Positions 52,490 through 60,491 of a stretch of DNA of 64,000 nucleotides are shown piece after piece. The stretch is from NCBI GenBank assembly GCA_030156535.1, contig JASGMJ010000001.1, forward strand, positions 124,001 through 188,000. The letters are read 5' to 3'. The translations under genes were made by a program, and so were the position numbers. This stretch comes from Candidatus Sumerlaeota bacterium (GTDB lineage: Bacteria > Sumerlaeota > Sumerlaeia > SLMS01 > JAHLLQ01). The first letter of the stretch is position 1, and each line of letters begins with the position of its first letter. Under the pieces are notes generated by a model. That model did not search any database. It saw only the letters and a list, made by a program, of their open reading frames with translations, and had not been told where the DNA came from.

Positions 52490-53233
52490 TCAGATGCCGA
52501 GTTCCTCGGCCACTTCATCCGAAACTTCCATGTTGTGATAGACCTCGTCGACGTCGTCGTTCTCTTCGAGCCGCTCAAGAATCTTCATCACGGCCTTGGC
52601 CTCGTCGGCGCCGAGCAGGGTCTTCGTCGTCGGAATCATTCGGACCCCGCTGCTTCTCACGGTGATGCCGGCGGCTTCGAGTGCCTCGCGCACCGTCTGG
52701 ACTTCGTCGGGGTTCGTTTGGATTTCGTGATAGCCTTCGTCGCTCTGAATGTCTTCCGCCCCTGCTTCAAGGGCGACTTCCATGACCTTGTCCTCGTCCT
52801 CGTGCTCGGCATCGATGACGCCCTTGCGTTCGAACATGTAGGACACGCATCCGGAGCTGCCGAGGTTGCCGCCGGACTTCGTGAACGTGTGGCGAATCTC
52901 GCTCGCCGTGCGGTTCTTGTTGTCCGTGGTCACCTCGATCATGATGGCGATGCCTGCGGGGCCATAGCCCTCGTAGGTGATTTCCTCGAAGGACGAGCCC
53001 TCGAGTTCGCCGGCGCCTTTCTTGATCGCCCGTTCCATGGTGTCCTTGGGCATGTTCACGTCTTTCGCGCCCTGAATGGCGGTGCGCAGACGGGGGTTGG
53101 CGCTTGGGTCGCTGCCGCCCATGCGGGCGGCGATCTGAAGTTCCTTGATGACTTTCGTGAACATCTTGCCGCGGCGAGAGTCCACGAGGGCTTTCTTGTG
53201 CTTGATTGAATGCCATTTGCTGTGGCCGGACAT
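52490..53233 (-). CDS. yebC: YebC/PmpR family (TACO1-like) protein
   Basis: The 247-residue product has the family start MSGHSKWHSIKHKK, then 'MFTKVIKELQIAARMGGSDP', NMPKDTMERAIKKGAG, EEITYEGYGPAGIAIMIE, and the 'GGNLGSSGCVSYMFERKG' segment. Members act as DNA-binding regulators or, as shown for YebC2/TACO1, aid translation of polyproline stretches. The window has many proline-rich proteins, so the latter role would be plausible. GAGGT lies before the ATG. A terminator follows, separating it from the TPR lipoprotein gene. Confidence 0.93.
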   Translation of the reverse strand: MSGHSKWHSIKHKKALVDSRRGKMFTKVIKELQIAARMGGSDPSANPRLRTAIQGAKDVNMPKDTMERAIKKGAGELEGSSFEEITYEGYGPAGIAIMIEVTTDNKNRTASEIRHTFTKSGGNLGSSGCVSYMFERKGVIDAEHEDEDKVMEVALEAGAEDIQSDEGYHEIQTNPDEVQTVREALEAAGITVRSSGVRMIPTTKTLLGADEAKAVMKILERLEENDDVDEVYHNMEVSDEVAEELGI

Positions 53234-53333
53234 GCAGATTACCTCGATGTGTGGAGCACGGATTTGTCTGGATTGTGCCGACCGGCTCCTCCCTGGTGCC
53301 GCCCGGCTCTTACAGGTTCCCCTCGCATCTCTC

Positions 53334-55007
53334 CTAGTCGAGCAGGCGGTTCAGTTGTTCCAGGAAAGCCCCGGCGTCCTTGCGTTCGCTGATGTGGCCT
53401 TCCGTGAATCCGAACTTGTCCAGCACCACGGCGTACGGTGTCTGGAAGACGCGCATCTCCGCCGCCCGATCCCGGTTGTCGCTCATCCGCAGGCGGACGG
53501 GAACGGCGCGATTGAGCGCCTCGGCCACCTTCGGCTGGGCGAGAACGTTGAGGCTGAAGGCCTCGGACTCGGGATTATCCGAGTAGAAGATCACCACCAT
53601 CGGGCGTTTGGACGAGCTGCTCTTGCTCTTGCCCTCTTCGTAGGTGCCCGCCCACTCGATCTCCACGATGCGCTGAACTTCCTCGCGTCCTGCTTCGGTG
53701 TCCTGCACTTCGTCGAAGAGCGGGTTGTAGAAGAGGCGCTTGCCCGAGGAGGCAAAGACTCTCGAGTCCGACGTAATGAGCGTGTTGGCCAGCGAGCGCG
53801 AAGGAGCGCGCGAGGGCCCCGGCTGCGGCAGGTTCGACGTAATCACGCGGACCTCGCTTTCGCCTTCGTCGGAGGACGTATTCGGGGTTTCGATGACGGC
53901 CAGTGCCTTCGTGGGATCAAGAATGAAGGACGACGGAGCGTTGGGCATTCCTGCTGCCCCGGACGATCCGGCCGCCTGGGAGTCTGCAAAGGGGTCCGCC
54001 GTGGAGGACGAGGAGCCCGGCCCGTCTCCCATGCCCAACGGAGCAGGTGTGCCCGAGGCAACGCTTGTCGTCGGCACGGCGGGCAGCGGTACGGTGTCGA
54101 ACGGCTCAAGAATCGGTTGCTGCGACGGCGCGGCGGGCGTCGGCGCGGGGAGCGGGATCGCCACCGAATCCACCGCCACGTCTCCGGCAAATGGATCGGC
54201 CGGTGCGGCGGCAACGACGGGGGCGGGAACATCGGCCTCGAACGGGCTGGCTGCGGCAGTCACGGGCGCTTCAAACGGATTATCCACGGTCGTCGCCGGG
54301 GCGAAAGGATCGTCCACCACGGGGGTGGCCACCGGGGCTGGTGCCGCCGACGTGGACTCGAACGGGTTGGCCGCGGGCGAAGGTGCCTCGAACGGATTGG
54401 CCGCCGGAGCCGTTCCGGCAAACGGGTTCGTCTCCGTCGCCGCCGTTCCCGCGAAAGGATCGTCCACAACCGCGTTGGGCGTGAAACGCGCGGAGTCCAC
54501 GGCCACCGTCAACGGCTGGCCTTCCTGCGCCGGGGCCAGACGGCCGCCCGTCGAGAGGCGGAACTTCGGTGCCGTGACCCCCGTCAGCTGAAAATCACCG
54601 ATCTTTTGCCACGTGTTGGCTTTTGCGGGGTCCAGCGTCACCTGAAACTCCTGCGGCGGCGTGGCGCCCACGAGCGACAGAATCAGCCCGCGAGCATTCG
54701 CATCCGACGGCCAGGTCAGCTCGACCGACACGCTCGTAGCCGCGCCGAGCACCGGCGCGAATTCCATCGACGCGATCTCGGTCGGCGCCGGGTTGGAAAG
54801 CATCCGCGAGCCGGGGACCGCTGCCGGAACGCCCGCTGCCGTGCTCGCCGCCGTCAGATCCAGCCACGTGCCTTGCGGCTCGCTGTACATGGGCGATCCA
54901 CCCGCCCGCGTCTCGATCAGCACAGGCTGCGCCGCGGCGGCACCCGCCGTCGCCAAAAAGCCCGCCACAAATGCCAGCCGCCATGCGGCTTTCGCTTGAT
55001 TTCTCAT
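53334..55007 (-). CDS. Secreted protein with DPF/NPF repeats and a degenerate thioredoxin-like domain
   Basis: The 557-residue product has a signal peptide (about 1-27). A beta-rich region (about 28-175) follows, then an alanine/proline-rich stretch (about 177-345) containing about ten DPF, NPF or SPF tripeptides spaced by 8-15 residues. The C-terminal part (about 420-557) looks like a thioredoxin fold (RPMVVIFYSDNPESEAFSLN ... TPYAVVLDKFGFTEGH), but has no CxxC, so it is probably not redox active. It is likely a periplasmic binding or scaffold protein. GAGG lies 8-9 bases before the chosen ATG 55007. Function is unknown. Confidence 0.65.
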   Translation of the reverse strand: MRNQAKAAWRLAFVAGFLATAGAAAAQPVLIETRAGGSPMYSEPQGTWLDLTAASTAAGVPAAVPGSRMLSNPAPTEIASMEFAPVLGAATSVSVELTWPSDANARGLILSLVGATPPQEFQVTLDPAKANTWQKIGDFQLTGVTAPKFRLSTGGRLAPAQEGQPLTVAVDSARFTPNAVVDDPFAGTAATETNPFAGTAPAANPFEAPSPAANPFESTSAAPAPVATPVVDDPFAPATTVDNPFEAPVTAAASPFEADVPAPVVAAAPADPFAGDVAVDSVAIPLPAPTPAAPSQQPILEPFDTVPLPAVPTTSVASGTPAPLGMGDGPGSSSSTADPFADSQAAGSSGAAGMPNAPSSFILDPTKALAVIETPNTSSDEGESEVRVITSNLPQPGPSRAPSRSLANTLITSDSRVFASSGKRLFYNPLFDEVQDTEAGREEVQRIVEIEWAGTYEEGKSKSSSSKRPMVVIFYSDNPESEAFSLNVLAQPKVAEALNRAVPVRLRMSDNRDRAAEMRVFQTPYAVVLDKFGFTEGHISERKDAGAFLEQLNRLLD

Positions 55008-55167
55008 GAAAGGTCCTCTTCCCAAGGGATGGCCGGGAACTACGTCTCCCTCCAGCGGCTGGAGATTTTACGAACACCAGCCGCCGGACGGCAAGGAGAT
55101 TGCAACCCCTTGTCAACACGGCGTGACAAGGCCCAATGATTCCCAACGCTCCCGGAGGTTCCACCCC

Positions 55168-56157
55168 ATGCTCGACGCCCTGATTATTGGAGGAGGCCCC
55201 GCAGGCCTCGCCGTCGCCAACTCATTCCAGAAGGCGGGACTGGACTACGTCGTCATCGAAAAGAGTTCCATCGCCGGCCACATCGCCCAGTACCCCACCT
55301 TTATGCAGTTCTTTTCGACGCGCGAGCTGCTCGAAATCGACGGCTTTCCGCTGACGATCACCGACGAAAAACCGTCGCGCCGCCAATACCTCGCTTATCT
55401 GGCGCGCTTCGTCCACGACCGCCAGCTCCGCGTGCGCACCCACACCGAGGCCGCCGCCGTCGAGCGCCAGCCCGCCGGGCACTTCCGCGTCACGCTGCGC
55501 CAGCCCGGCCGCGCGCCCGAATTCGTCGAGGCGCGCGCCGTCGTGGTTGCCTGTGGCGCCTTCGATTGCCCCCGGAAACTTGAAGTGCCGGGCGAGGATC
55601 TGCCCAAGGTCACGCACCACTTCACCGAGCCCCATCCCTACGTTGGCCAGAAGGTCCTCGTCGTCGGCGGGCGCAACTCCGCCGTCGAGACCGCCCTGCT
55701 TCTCTGGCGGGCCGGGGCGCATGTCTCGCTCTCCTACCGCCGCGACAGCTTCGAGGGCTACGGGCTGAAGTACTGGCTCAAGCCCGACATCGAGAACCGC
55801 ATCGCCAACGGCGAAATCACCGGGCACCTTGGCACAACGGTCAAGCGCATCGGCTGGGAGTCCGTTACGCTCGCGGATCAGGCGGGGCTGACCTTCGACA
55901 TCGCCAACGACTTTGTGATCTGCCACACGGGCTACAATCCGCCGGTGGCGTTCCTCTCGGCGATGGGAATCGAATTCGAGCCCGGGACGAACATCCCGCG
56001 CCACGACGCGGAAACGCTCGAAACCAACGTCCCCGGCCTGTACATCGCGGGCACCATCACGGCGGGCAACGTCAGCGGGCATGTGTTCATCGAGAACTCG
56101 CGCCACCACGGCGAGATGATCCTGCGCGGCCTGCAACGCGCCCCCAGCCCGGCCTGA
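55168..56157 (+). CDS. YpdA-like NAD(P)/FAD oxidoreductase
   Basis: The 329-residue product has an N-terminal FAD motif DALIIGGGPAGLAVANSFQ, the YpdA-type segment YPTFMQFFSTRELLEI, an NADPH motif VLVVGGRNSAVETALLL, and a C-terminal GLYIAGTITAGN. No CxxC active site is seen, unlike thioredoxin reductase. YpdA in Firmicutes is the proposed bacillithiol disulfide reductase. A similar low-molecular-weight thiol, or a different substrate such as ferredoxin or thioredoxin, could be used here. ATG 55168 follows GGAGG by nine bases; an earlier in-frame start at 55006 overlaps the divergent gene and is unlikely. Confidence 0.78.
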   Translation: MLDALIIGGGPAGLAVANSFQKAGLDYVVIEKSSIAGHIAQYPTFMQFFSTRELLEIDGFPLTITDEKPSRRQYLAYLARFVHDRQLRVRTHTEAAAVERQPAGHFRVTLRQPGRAPEFVEARAVVVACGAFDCPRKLEVPGEDLPKVTHHFTEPHPYVGQKVLVVGGRNSAVETALLLWRAGAHVSLSYRRDSFEGYGLKYWLKPDIENRIANGEITGHLGTTVKRIGWESVTLADQAGLTFDIANDFVICHTGYNPPVAFLSAMGIEFEPGTNIPRHDAETLETNVPGLYIAGTITAGNVSGHVFIENSRHHGEMILRGLQRAPSPA

Positions 56158-56411
56158 GCCGGAGGTACCCTCGAAAAAAAGTTCGACGCCAGGTTGACGG
56201 TCCGTTTTTCGTATCCCATGAAGAAAGAGGAGAAAGCTGCCGGGCAGGCTTGGACACTGGGAAAATAATCCTTTAGTGTAATAGTGCGATACTCCTCCCG
56301 CAAGAAAACGGGCTTGCATAACCAACTAAAATGACTTGCCTGTAACCAAGCCGTGCCGAAGGGAGAAAGCATCATGCAGCACCACCACCGCTTTTTCCGG
56401 CGCAGCCCTGC

Positions 56412-56427
56412 GGGGGGGGGGAGGGGG
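56412..56427 (+). repeat. Poly-G tract (G10-A-G5)
   Basis: Ten consecutive G residues (56412-56421), an A, then five more G residues (56423-56427) lie about 170 bases before a secreted-protein gene. The run is slippage-prone. Confidence 0.8.
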
Positions 56428-56483
56428 TAACTTCCCCTTCCGCGCACTCCTTTCGCCGTGCCGCTACTGAATCCGGCCGCGCC

Positions 56484-56511
56484 CCTCCCGCCTCCCGCCT
56501 CCCGCCTTTCG
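56484..56511 (-). repeat. 7-bp tandem repeat with G-quadruplex pattern on the minus strand
   Basis: CCTCCCG is repeated three times at 56484-56504, followed by the variant CCTTTCG to 56511. On the minus strand, with the adjoining bases, four runs of at least three G are separated by short loops (AGGC, AGGC, A), a G-quadruplex pattern. Confidence 0.65.
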
Positions 56512-56594
56512 TCCCACGAAACCGCACTGGCTTGCCAGCATTCCGACTGGGAAGCGTTACTGGCGCTTCCCGAAATACCAACAGGAGGTTTATC

Positions 56595-57578
56595 ATGGTT
56601 CATCTACTGTGGTTGAAGAAACTTCGCACCTCAATGCTGTTCGCCGCCCTGCTTCTGGCCGCCTCTGCCGCGTCTGCGATCCCCAGCAACTTCACGATCA
56701 GTGGCGTGCTCAAGGATACGAACGGCCAGTTCCTTCCCGACGCCTACTCGGTTGCGACGCAGGTTGTCTTCTATGGCAGCGAAACTTCGGAGACGGCGCT
56801 CGAAACCGTCACCACGGCCTGCAATATCCGGTCTGGTTTGTTCAGCGCCCGAATCTACTTCCCGATCAGCCTGCTCTCCCAGGACGAATTGTGGTACACG
56901 CTGGCGCTGGACACGGACGGCAACGGCCTGGACGCGAACGACGTCTTTGCCGAGCGGTTCTACATCTCGGCTGTCCCCTTCTCGATCAACTCACAGCCAG
57001 CCACCATCTTCAGCACCCATGGTGGATGGATTCCCGGTGCCGCCTCCGGCTCCGCCACCGTGAACCGCGTGGAAATTACACCATTCATAACGCCCAGTAG
57101 CGGCGTGGTCTTCGATGTCGCCGTAATGAAGATTGGGGCTCCGGGACACCATACGGTGAATGTTGCCATCTACGACAGTGATGGAAACATGGTCCAAACG
57201 ACGAACCCCTTCATCGCGTATTGGGAATCGGCCGTAGCTCCTTACAACGGCAACACCTTCGCCCTTCCTCTGGTCGGAGCCTTGGAGCCATCCAAGGTCT
57301 ACTATGTCGCCTTTGTAACTTCCAGCAGCAGCACCGGTTTGATTCCCACGCAACAGATCATCTGGCCCTACGGGGGCAACCAGGAGATTTTCACGTCCAA
57401 CGCCACGCTCCCCGCGACGTTTGACGTGCAGACCGCCAAGATGGGGGTTGGGTTCAATTTGACCCTGATGCAGACGGATGAATCCAAGGCCGGGCGCGGA
57501 ATATCCGAGCGCGTCGGAACCTCGAAGGAAGGGCTGCCCATCTACGCTCCCCTTGCACAGGAAGACCCGAGCCGCTGA
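56595..57578 (+). CDS. Secreted protein of unknown function
   Basis: The 327-residue product has a signal peptide ending near ASAASA (about 1-28). The mature part is beta-rich. A first half (about 30-140) starts with FTISGVLKDTNGQFLPDAYSVATQV and resembles a carboxypeptidase-regulatory-like or surface beta-sandwich domain. The second half (about 150-300) has the pattern VNVAIYDSDGNMVQTT and VYYVAFVTSS, typical of hypothetical extracellular beta-domains. No catalytic motif is visible. AGGAGG lies six bases before the ATG, so strong translation is expected. It is followed after 28 bp by another small secreted gene. Confidence 0.7.
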   Translation: MVHLLWLKKLRTSMLFAALLLAASAASAIPSNFTISGVLKDTNGQFLPDAYSVATQVVFYGSETSETALETVTTACNIRSGLFSARIYFPISLLSQDELWYTLALDTDGNGLDANDVFAERFYISAVPFSINSQPATIFSTHGGWIPGAASGSATVNRVEITPFITPSSGVVFDVAVMKIGAPGHHTVNVAIYDSDGNMVQTTNPFIAYWESAVAPYNGNTFALPLVGALEPSKVYYVAFVTSSSSTGLIPTQQIIWPYGGNQEIFTSNATLPATFDVQTAKMGVGFNLTLMQTDESKAGRGISERVGTSKEGLPIYAPLAQEDPSR

Positions 57579-57606
57579 CGCCAGCACCGCGAAAGGAGTA
57601 TCCCAG

Positions 57607-57921
57607 ATGAAAGCGAATCCTACCAGACGCGTCCTGCTGCTCATCGGAGCCGCGCTTGCCGCAGGCCTGACCCTTGCCGCGACGAACGGCAACGGCGTGC
57701 AGCTTCAGAATCTCTCCAACCAGCGCACCGGGATTGCCGCCGACGCGCGGCAGGCGACGGCCAAGAACGGCAACACCGTCGTGGGGACGTTCGCGATCGA
57801 CCCCATCGCCGCCAAGGCCTCGACCAATGGCAACGGCGTCCAGGTGCTCGTCGGCCCGCAAAGCATCGTTGAGTACGCGGCCGCTTCCGGAGTTCCGTTC
57901 GAGCTCTGGATTGTGCAGTAG
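57607..57921 (+). CDS. Small secreted protein of unknown function
   Basis: The 104-residue product has a signal peptide (about 1-25, VLLLIGAALAAGLTLAA) and a short mature part with NGNGVQ repeated at about 27-32 and 73-78. No family is recognised. AAAGGAG lies nine bases before the ATG. It is 28 bp downstream of the larger secreted gene and likely co-transcribed, so the two may function together. Confidence 0.65.
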   Translation: MKANPTRRVLLLIGAALAAGLTLAATNGNGVQLQNLSNQRTGIAADARQATAKNGNTVVGTFAIDPIAAKASTNGNGVQVLVGPQSIVEYAAASGVPFELWIVQ

Positions 57922-58127
57922 ATCAGGCCCCGTTGCCGTCCGTGCCACCCTTCCGCCCGGGGCGCCTGCGCGTTCCGGGCATATCTTCGCCGGCCACGCC
58001 CGCGACTGGGCCGGGTAGGGAGTTCAAGGACGCATGGGGCGGGGCCCTTCGGGGCTCGGGGCCGTCAGATCAGCGGGCTGCTGGGAAGAACGCAAAGGTC
58101 TGCGCTGCGCTCGCGCCCTCCGGTTGA

Positions 58128-58748
58128 TCAGTGGCTTTCCTGCGCCGGAGGCGGGTCGTGCTGGTGAATGAACGGCGGGGTGGTGCCCTCGGTCTCCCGC
58201 CACCACCGTTGCGATTCGGCCCCCATCTGGACCATGCCCATGCGGATGAAGCCGTAGAGCAGCAGCAGCGTGCAGAAGATGAGAAAGCCCGAGCCCAGCG
58301 CCTGGTCATAGCGGGTGACGCGGGCAATGATGGCCTCGCGCCAGCGCGTGGGCATGAGCGCCGTCGAGCCGATGAGCACGAAGATGACGGCAAAGACCCA
58401 GCCGAGCGGATGGTAGTGGAAGGACCAGACGAAATGGCCCTGGAGGAAGCTGCTGACGCTTCGAGTAAGTCCGCAACCCGGGCAGGGTAGGCCGAAGATT
58501 CTCAGCATTCCGCAGGTGCTCATGCCGATGCCGGTGGCGGGGAGGAAATAGCCGGTGATGGCGCCGATGAGGCAGACGATGGCCGAGGGGCGCGAGAGGA
58601 CGCCGCGTGTCATGCCCTGGAAGTCGAAGACGCGGGCGTACCAGTGCGCGACGCGCGAACCGATGGAGCGCGGCGCGGGGCCGGGCGGGGTAGGAGGCGT
58701 TGGCGAAGAAGTGGGGGCGTCGGCGGGCGTGTGGGCGGTTGTCGTCAT
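58128..58748 (-). CDS. DUF2752 membrane protein
   Basis: The 206-residue product has a proline/threonine-rich N terminus (about 1-28), then membrane segments at about 55-75, 108-130 and 150-170. FGLPCPGCGLTRSVSSFLQG (about 84-103) is the DUF2752 signature, with its CPxCG cysteine pair. The function of the family is unknown; its cysteines hint at redox or metal binding at the membrane. It is divergent from the nuo operon, separated by 171 bp. Confidence 0.85.
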   Translation of the reverse strand: MTTTAHTPADAPTSSPTPPTPPGPAPRSIGSRVAHWYARVFDFQGMTRGVLSRPSAIVCLIGAITGYFLPATGIGMSTCGMLRIFGLPCPGCGLTRSVSSFLQGHFVWSFHYHPLGWVFAVIFVLIGSTALMPTRWREAIIARVTRYDQALGSGFLIFCTLLLLYGFIRMGMVQMGAESQRWWRETEGTTPPFIHQHDPPPAQESH

Positions 58749-58835
58749 AAGAGTCTGATGGGCCTGTGTTGGTTGTGGGCTAAAGCGTTGAACGGGAGAG
58801 TTCCGCGTGTTTTCCCGGTTGGGAGCATTCCCTGC

Positions 58836-58866
58836 TTGACGGCACGCTTCTGGCTCTCCCTAACTC
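58836..58866 (+). promoter_or_regulatory. Possible nuo operon promoter
   Basis: TTGACG (58836-58841) is a good -35, followed after 19 bases by TAACTC (58861-58866). The spacing is long and the -10 is weak. It lies 54 bases before nuoA in a spacer that must contain the operon promoter. Confidence 0.3.
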
Positions 58867-58919
58867 TGCCAGCCTTGTAAGCAATTCACCTGCACTCCGG
58901 CATCAAATCAGGCGGCACT

Positions 58920-59327
58920 ATGGATTATTTGGTCACGTTCAGCGCTACTTCCCTTTCCGAAGCCTACGTCCCGGTTCTCGTGATGCTGGTCGTCGCGGTT
59001 GGCTTTGCGGTGATAAACCTGATCCTGTCGTGGGTCGTGGGGCGGCGCAAGCCCACGGCGATCAAACTCGAGCCTTACGAGTGCGGCGTGCCGACTATTG
59101 GCAGCGCGCGGTCGCAGGTCAACGTGCGCTTCTATTTGGTGGCGCTGTTGTTTTTGCTGTTCGACATGGAGATCATCTACATCATCACGTGGGCGGTGGC
59201 TGTGCGTGCCAATGCCGCCCTGCCGGGGTTCATGTCCTTCGGAATGGCCGTGATGGGAATTTACATGCTGATCCTTCTCGTGGGGCTTCTCTACGAGTGG
59301 AAGAAGGGAGCCCTGACATGGAACTAG
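58920..59327 (+). CDS. nuoA: NADH-quinone oxidoreductase subunit A
   Basis: The 135-residue product has three membrane helices and the conserved loop [39 protein letters not shown], cited here in parts: YECG..., then [14 protein letters not shown]. It is a membrane-arm subunit of respiratory complex I, near the quinone site. It is the first gene of the nuo operon and overlaps nuoB by 10 bp. It has only a weak ribosome site (GGCGG). Confidence 0.95.
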   Translation: MDYLVTFSATSLSEAYVPVLVMLVVAVGFAVINLILSWVVGRRKPTAIKLEPYECGVPTIGSARSQVNVRFYLVALLFLLFDMEIIYIITWAVAVRANAALPGFMSFGMAVMGIYMLILLVGLLYEWKKGALTWN

Positions 59328-59845
59328 TCGTCGCCCCTGAAGAGAGTGGCGCGGGCAAGGCCACTGATTTCCAGACGATGCAGGCGCCGGACACGGCGCT
59401 GACCAAGACGCTGAGCGAGGCGTTGAGCTATTGCCGCCGGAATTCGATCTGGCCGGTGATGATGGGGTTGTCGTGCTGTGCCATCGAAATGATGGGCACG
59501 GCGGCGTCGCGCTACGACTTGTCGCGGTTCGGCTCCGAGGTGTTCCGCCCGTCGCCGCGCCAAGCCGACCTGATGATCGTTGCGGGCACCGTCGTCAAGA
59601 AGATGGCCCCGGTGGTGCGCCGCATCTACGATCAGATGACCGAGCCCAAGTGGGTGATCGCTATGGGCGCGTGCTCGTCCTGCGGCGGGATGTACAACAT
59701 CTACAGCGTGTTGCAGGGCGTGGACGAGATTGTGCCGGTGGACGTCTACGTGCCCGGCTGTCCGCCGCGGCCCGAGGCGTTGATCTACGGCATCATGCAG
59801 CTCCAGAAGAAGATCAAACAGGAGCCGGTCTACCTGTTCGACTAA
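59318..59845 (+). CDS. nuoB: NADH-quinone oxidoreductase subunit B
   Basis: The 175-residue product holds the ligands for cluster N2: the tandem cysteines in [10 protein letters not shown], then [10 protein letters not shown] and [14 protein letters not shown]. It transfers electrons to quinone. The ATG overlaps the end of nuoA and has AGGGAG seven bases upstream. The N-terminal 30 residues are variable. Confidence 0.96.
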   Translation: MELVVAPEESGAGKATDFQTMQAPDTALTKTLSEALSYCRRNSIWPVMMGLSCCAIEMMGTAASRYDLSRFGSEVFRPSPRQADLMIVAGTVVKKMAPVVRRIYDQMTEPKWVIAMGACSSCGGMYNIYSVLQGVDEIVPVDVYVPGCPPRPEALIYGIMQLQKKIKQEPVYLFD

Positions 59846-59887
59846 GGCCGGTTTCCGTTTCCGCACGTTCCGAAAGGCATCGAGGCG

Positions 59888-60460
59888 ATGGCTGTTGATT
59901 TGGAGAAGCTTGAGCAACTCCTGACGAACAAGTTGCGCGAGCGCTTTGGCGAGGCGATTCGCGAGATCAAGTCCTACCGGGGGGAACTGACGCTGATCGT
60001 CGACCGCGGCCCGATCGTGGGTATCATGACGATGCTGCGCGACGATCCCGACTTTCAGTTCAACTTCCTGAGCCATGTGACGGCGGTCGATTATCTGGCG
60101 CTCGGGCGCACGCCGCGCTTCGACGTGGTGTACCACCTGTATTCGCTGCCCAAGACGCACCGCCTGCGCGTGCGCGCCGCTGTGCCCGAGGAAGACCCGA
60201 CGATTGACTCGGTCTACTCCGTCTGGAAGACGGCGAATTTTCACGAGCGCGAGACGTTCGACATGTTTGGCGTGATTTTCCAGGGGCATCCGGATCTGCG
60301 GCGCATCCTGATGCCGGACGACTGGGAAGGCCATCCGCTGCGCAAGGACTTTCCGCTCGGCGGCGTGAAGAGCTTCTACTTCAAGCGTTCCAGCGATCCG
60401 CACGCCGGGGAACCCAAGGATCTGGTTCCCCGCATCCGCGTGCAGAATTCCGACATCTAG
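59888..60460 (+). CDS. nuoC: NADH-quinone oxidoreductase subunit C
   Basis: The 190-residue product has the 30-kDa subunit motifs: FNFLSHVTAVDYLALGR, VYHLYSLPKTHRLRVRAAV, ANFHERETFDMFGVIFQGHPDLRRILMPDDWEGHPLRKDFPL (quoted in the literature as the ERExxDMxGI signature). It is not fused to nuoD, unlike in E. coli. It is a peripheral-arm subunit. It lies 42 bp after nuoB and 31 bp before nuoD. Confidence 0.95.
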   Translation: MAVDLEKLEQLLTNKLRERFGEAIREIKSYRGELTLIVDRGPIVGIMTMLRDDPDFQFNFLSHVTAVDYLALGRTPRFDVVYHLYSLPKTHRLRVRAAVPEEDPTIDSVYSVWKTANFHERETFDMFGVIFQGHPDLRRILMPDDWEGHPLRKDFPLGGVKSFYFKRSSDPHAGEPKDLVPRIRVQNSDI

Positions 60461-60491
60461 GCCGCCCCACCCACGTCCGAGGACCGACTGA

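Larger units (their letters stand above)
56158..56594. other. 437-base spacer with G tracts and an AT-rich patch
   Basis: No gene is supported here. An AT-rich patch (56260-56335) may contain the promoter of the following secreted-protein gene; the best match is TTGGAC at 56250-56255 with TAGTGT or TTAGTG about 17-18 bases on. Downstream are a ten-G run and a seven-base tandem repeat. A perfect AGGAGG ribosome site precedes the next gene. Confidence 0.45.

Noticed and set aside
53145..55139. A 664-codon open frame on the plus strand, with long Arg/Gly-rich runs
   Set aside because: It is antisense to the DPF/NPF-repeat protein; its low complexity mirrors the alanine/proline-rich repeat region.
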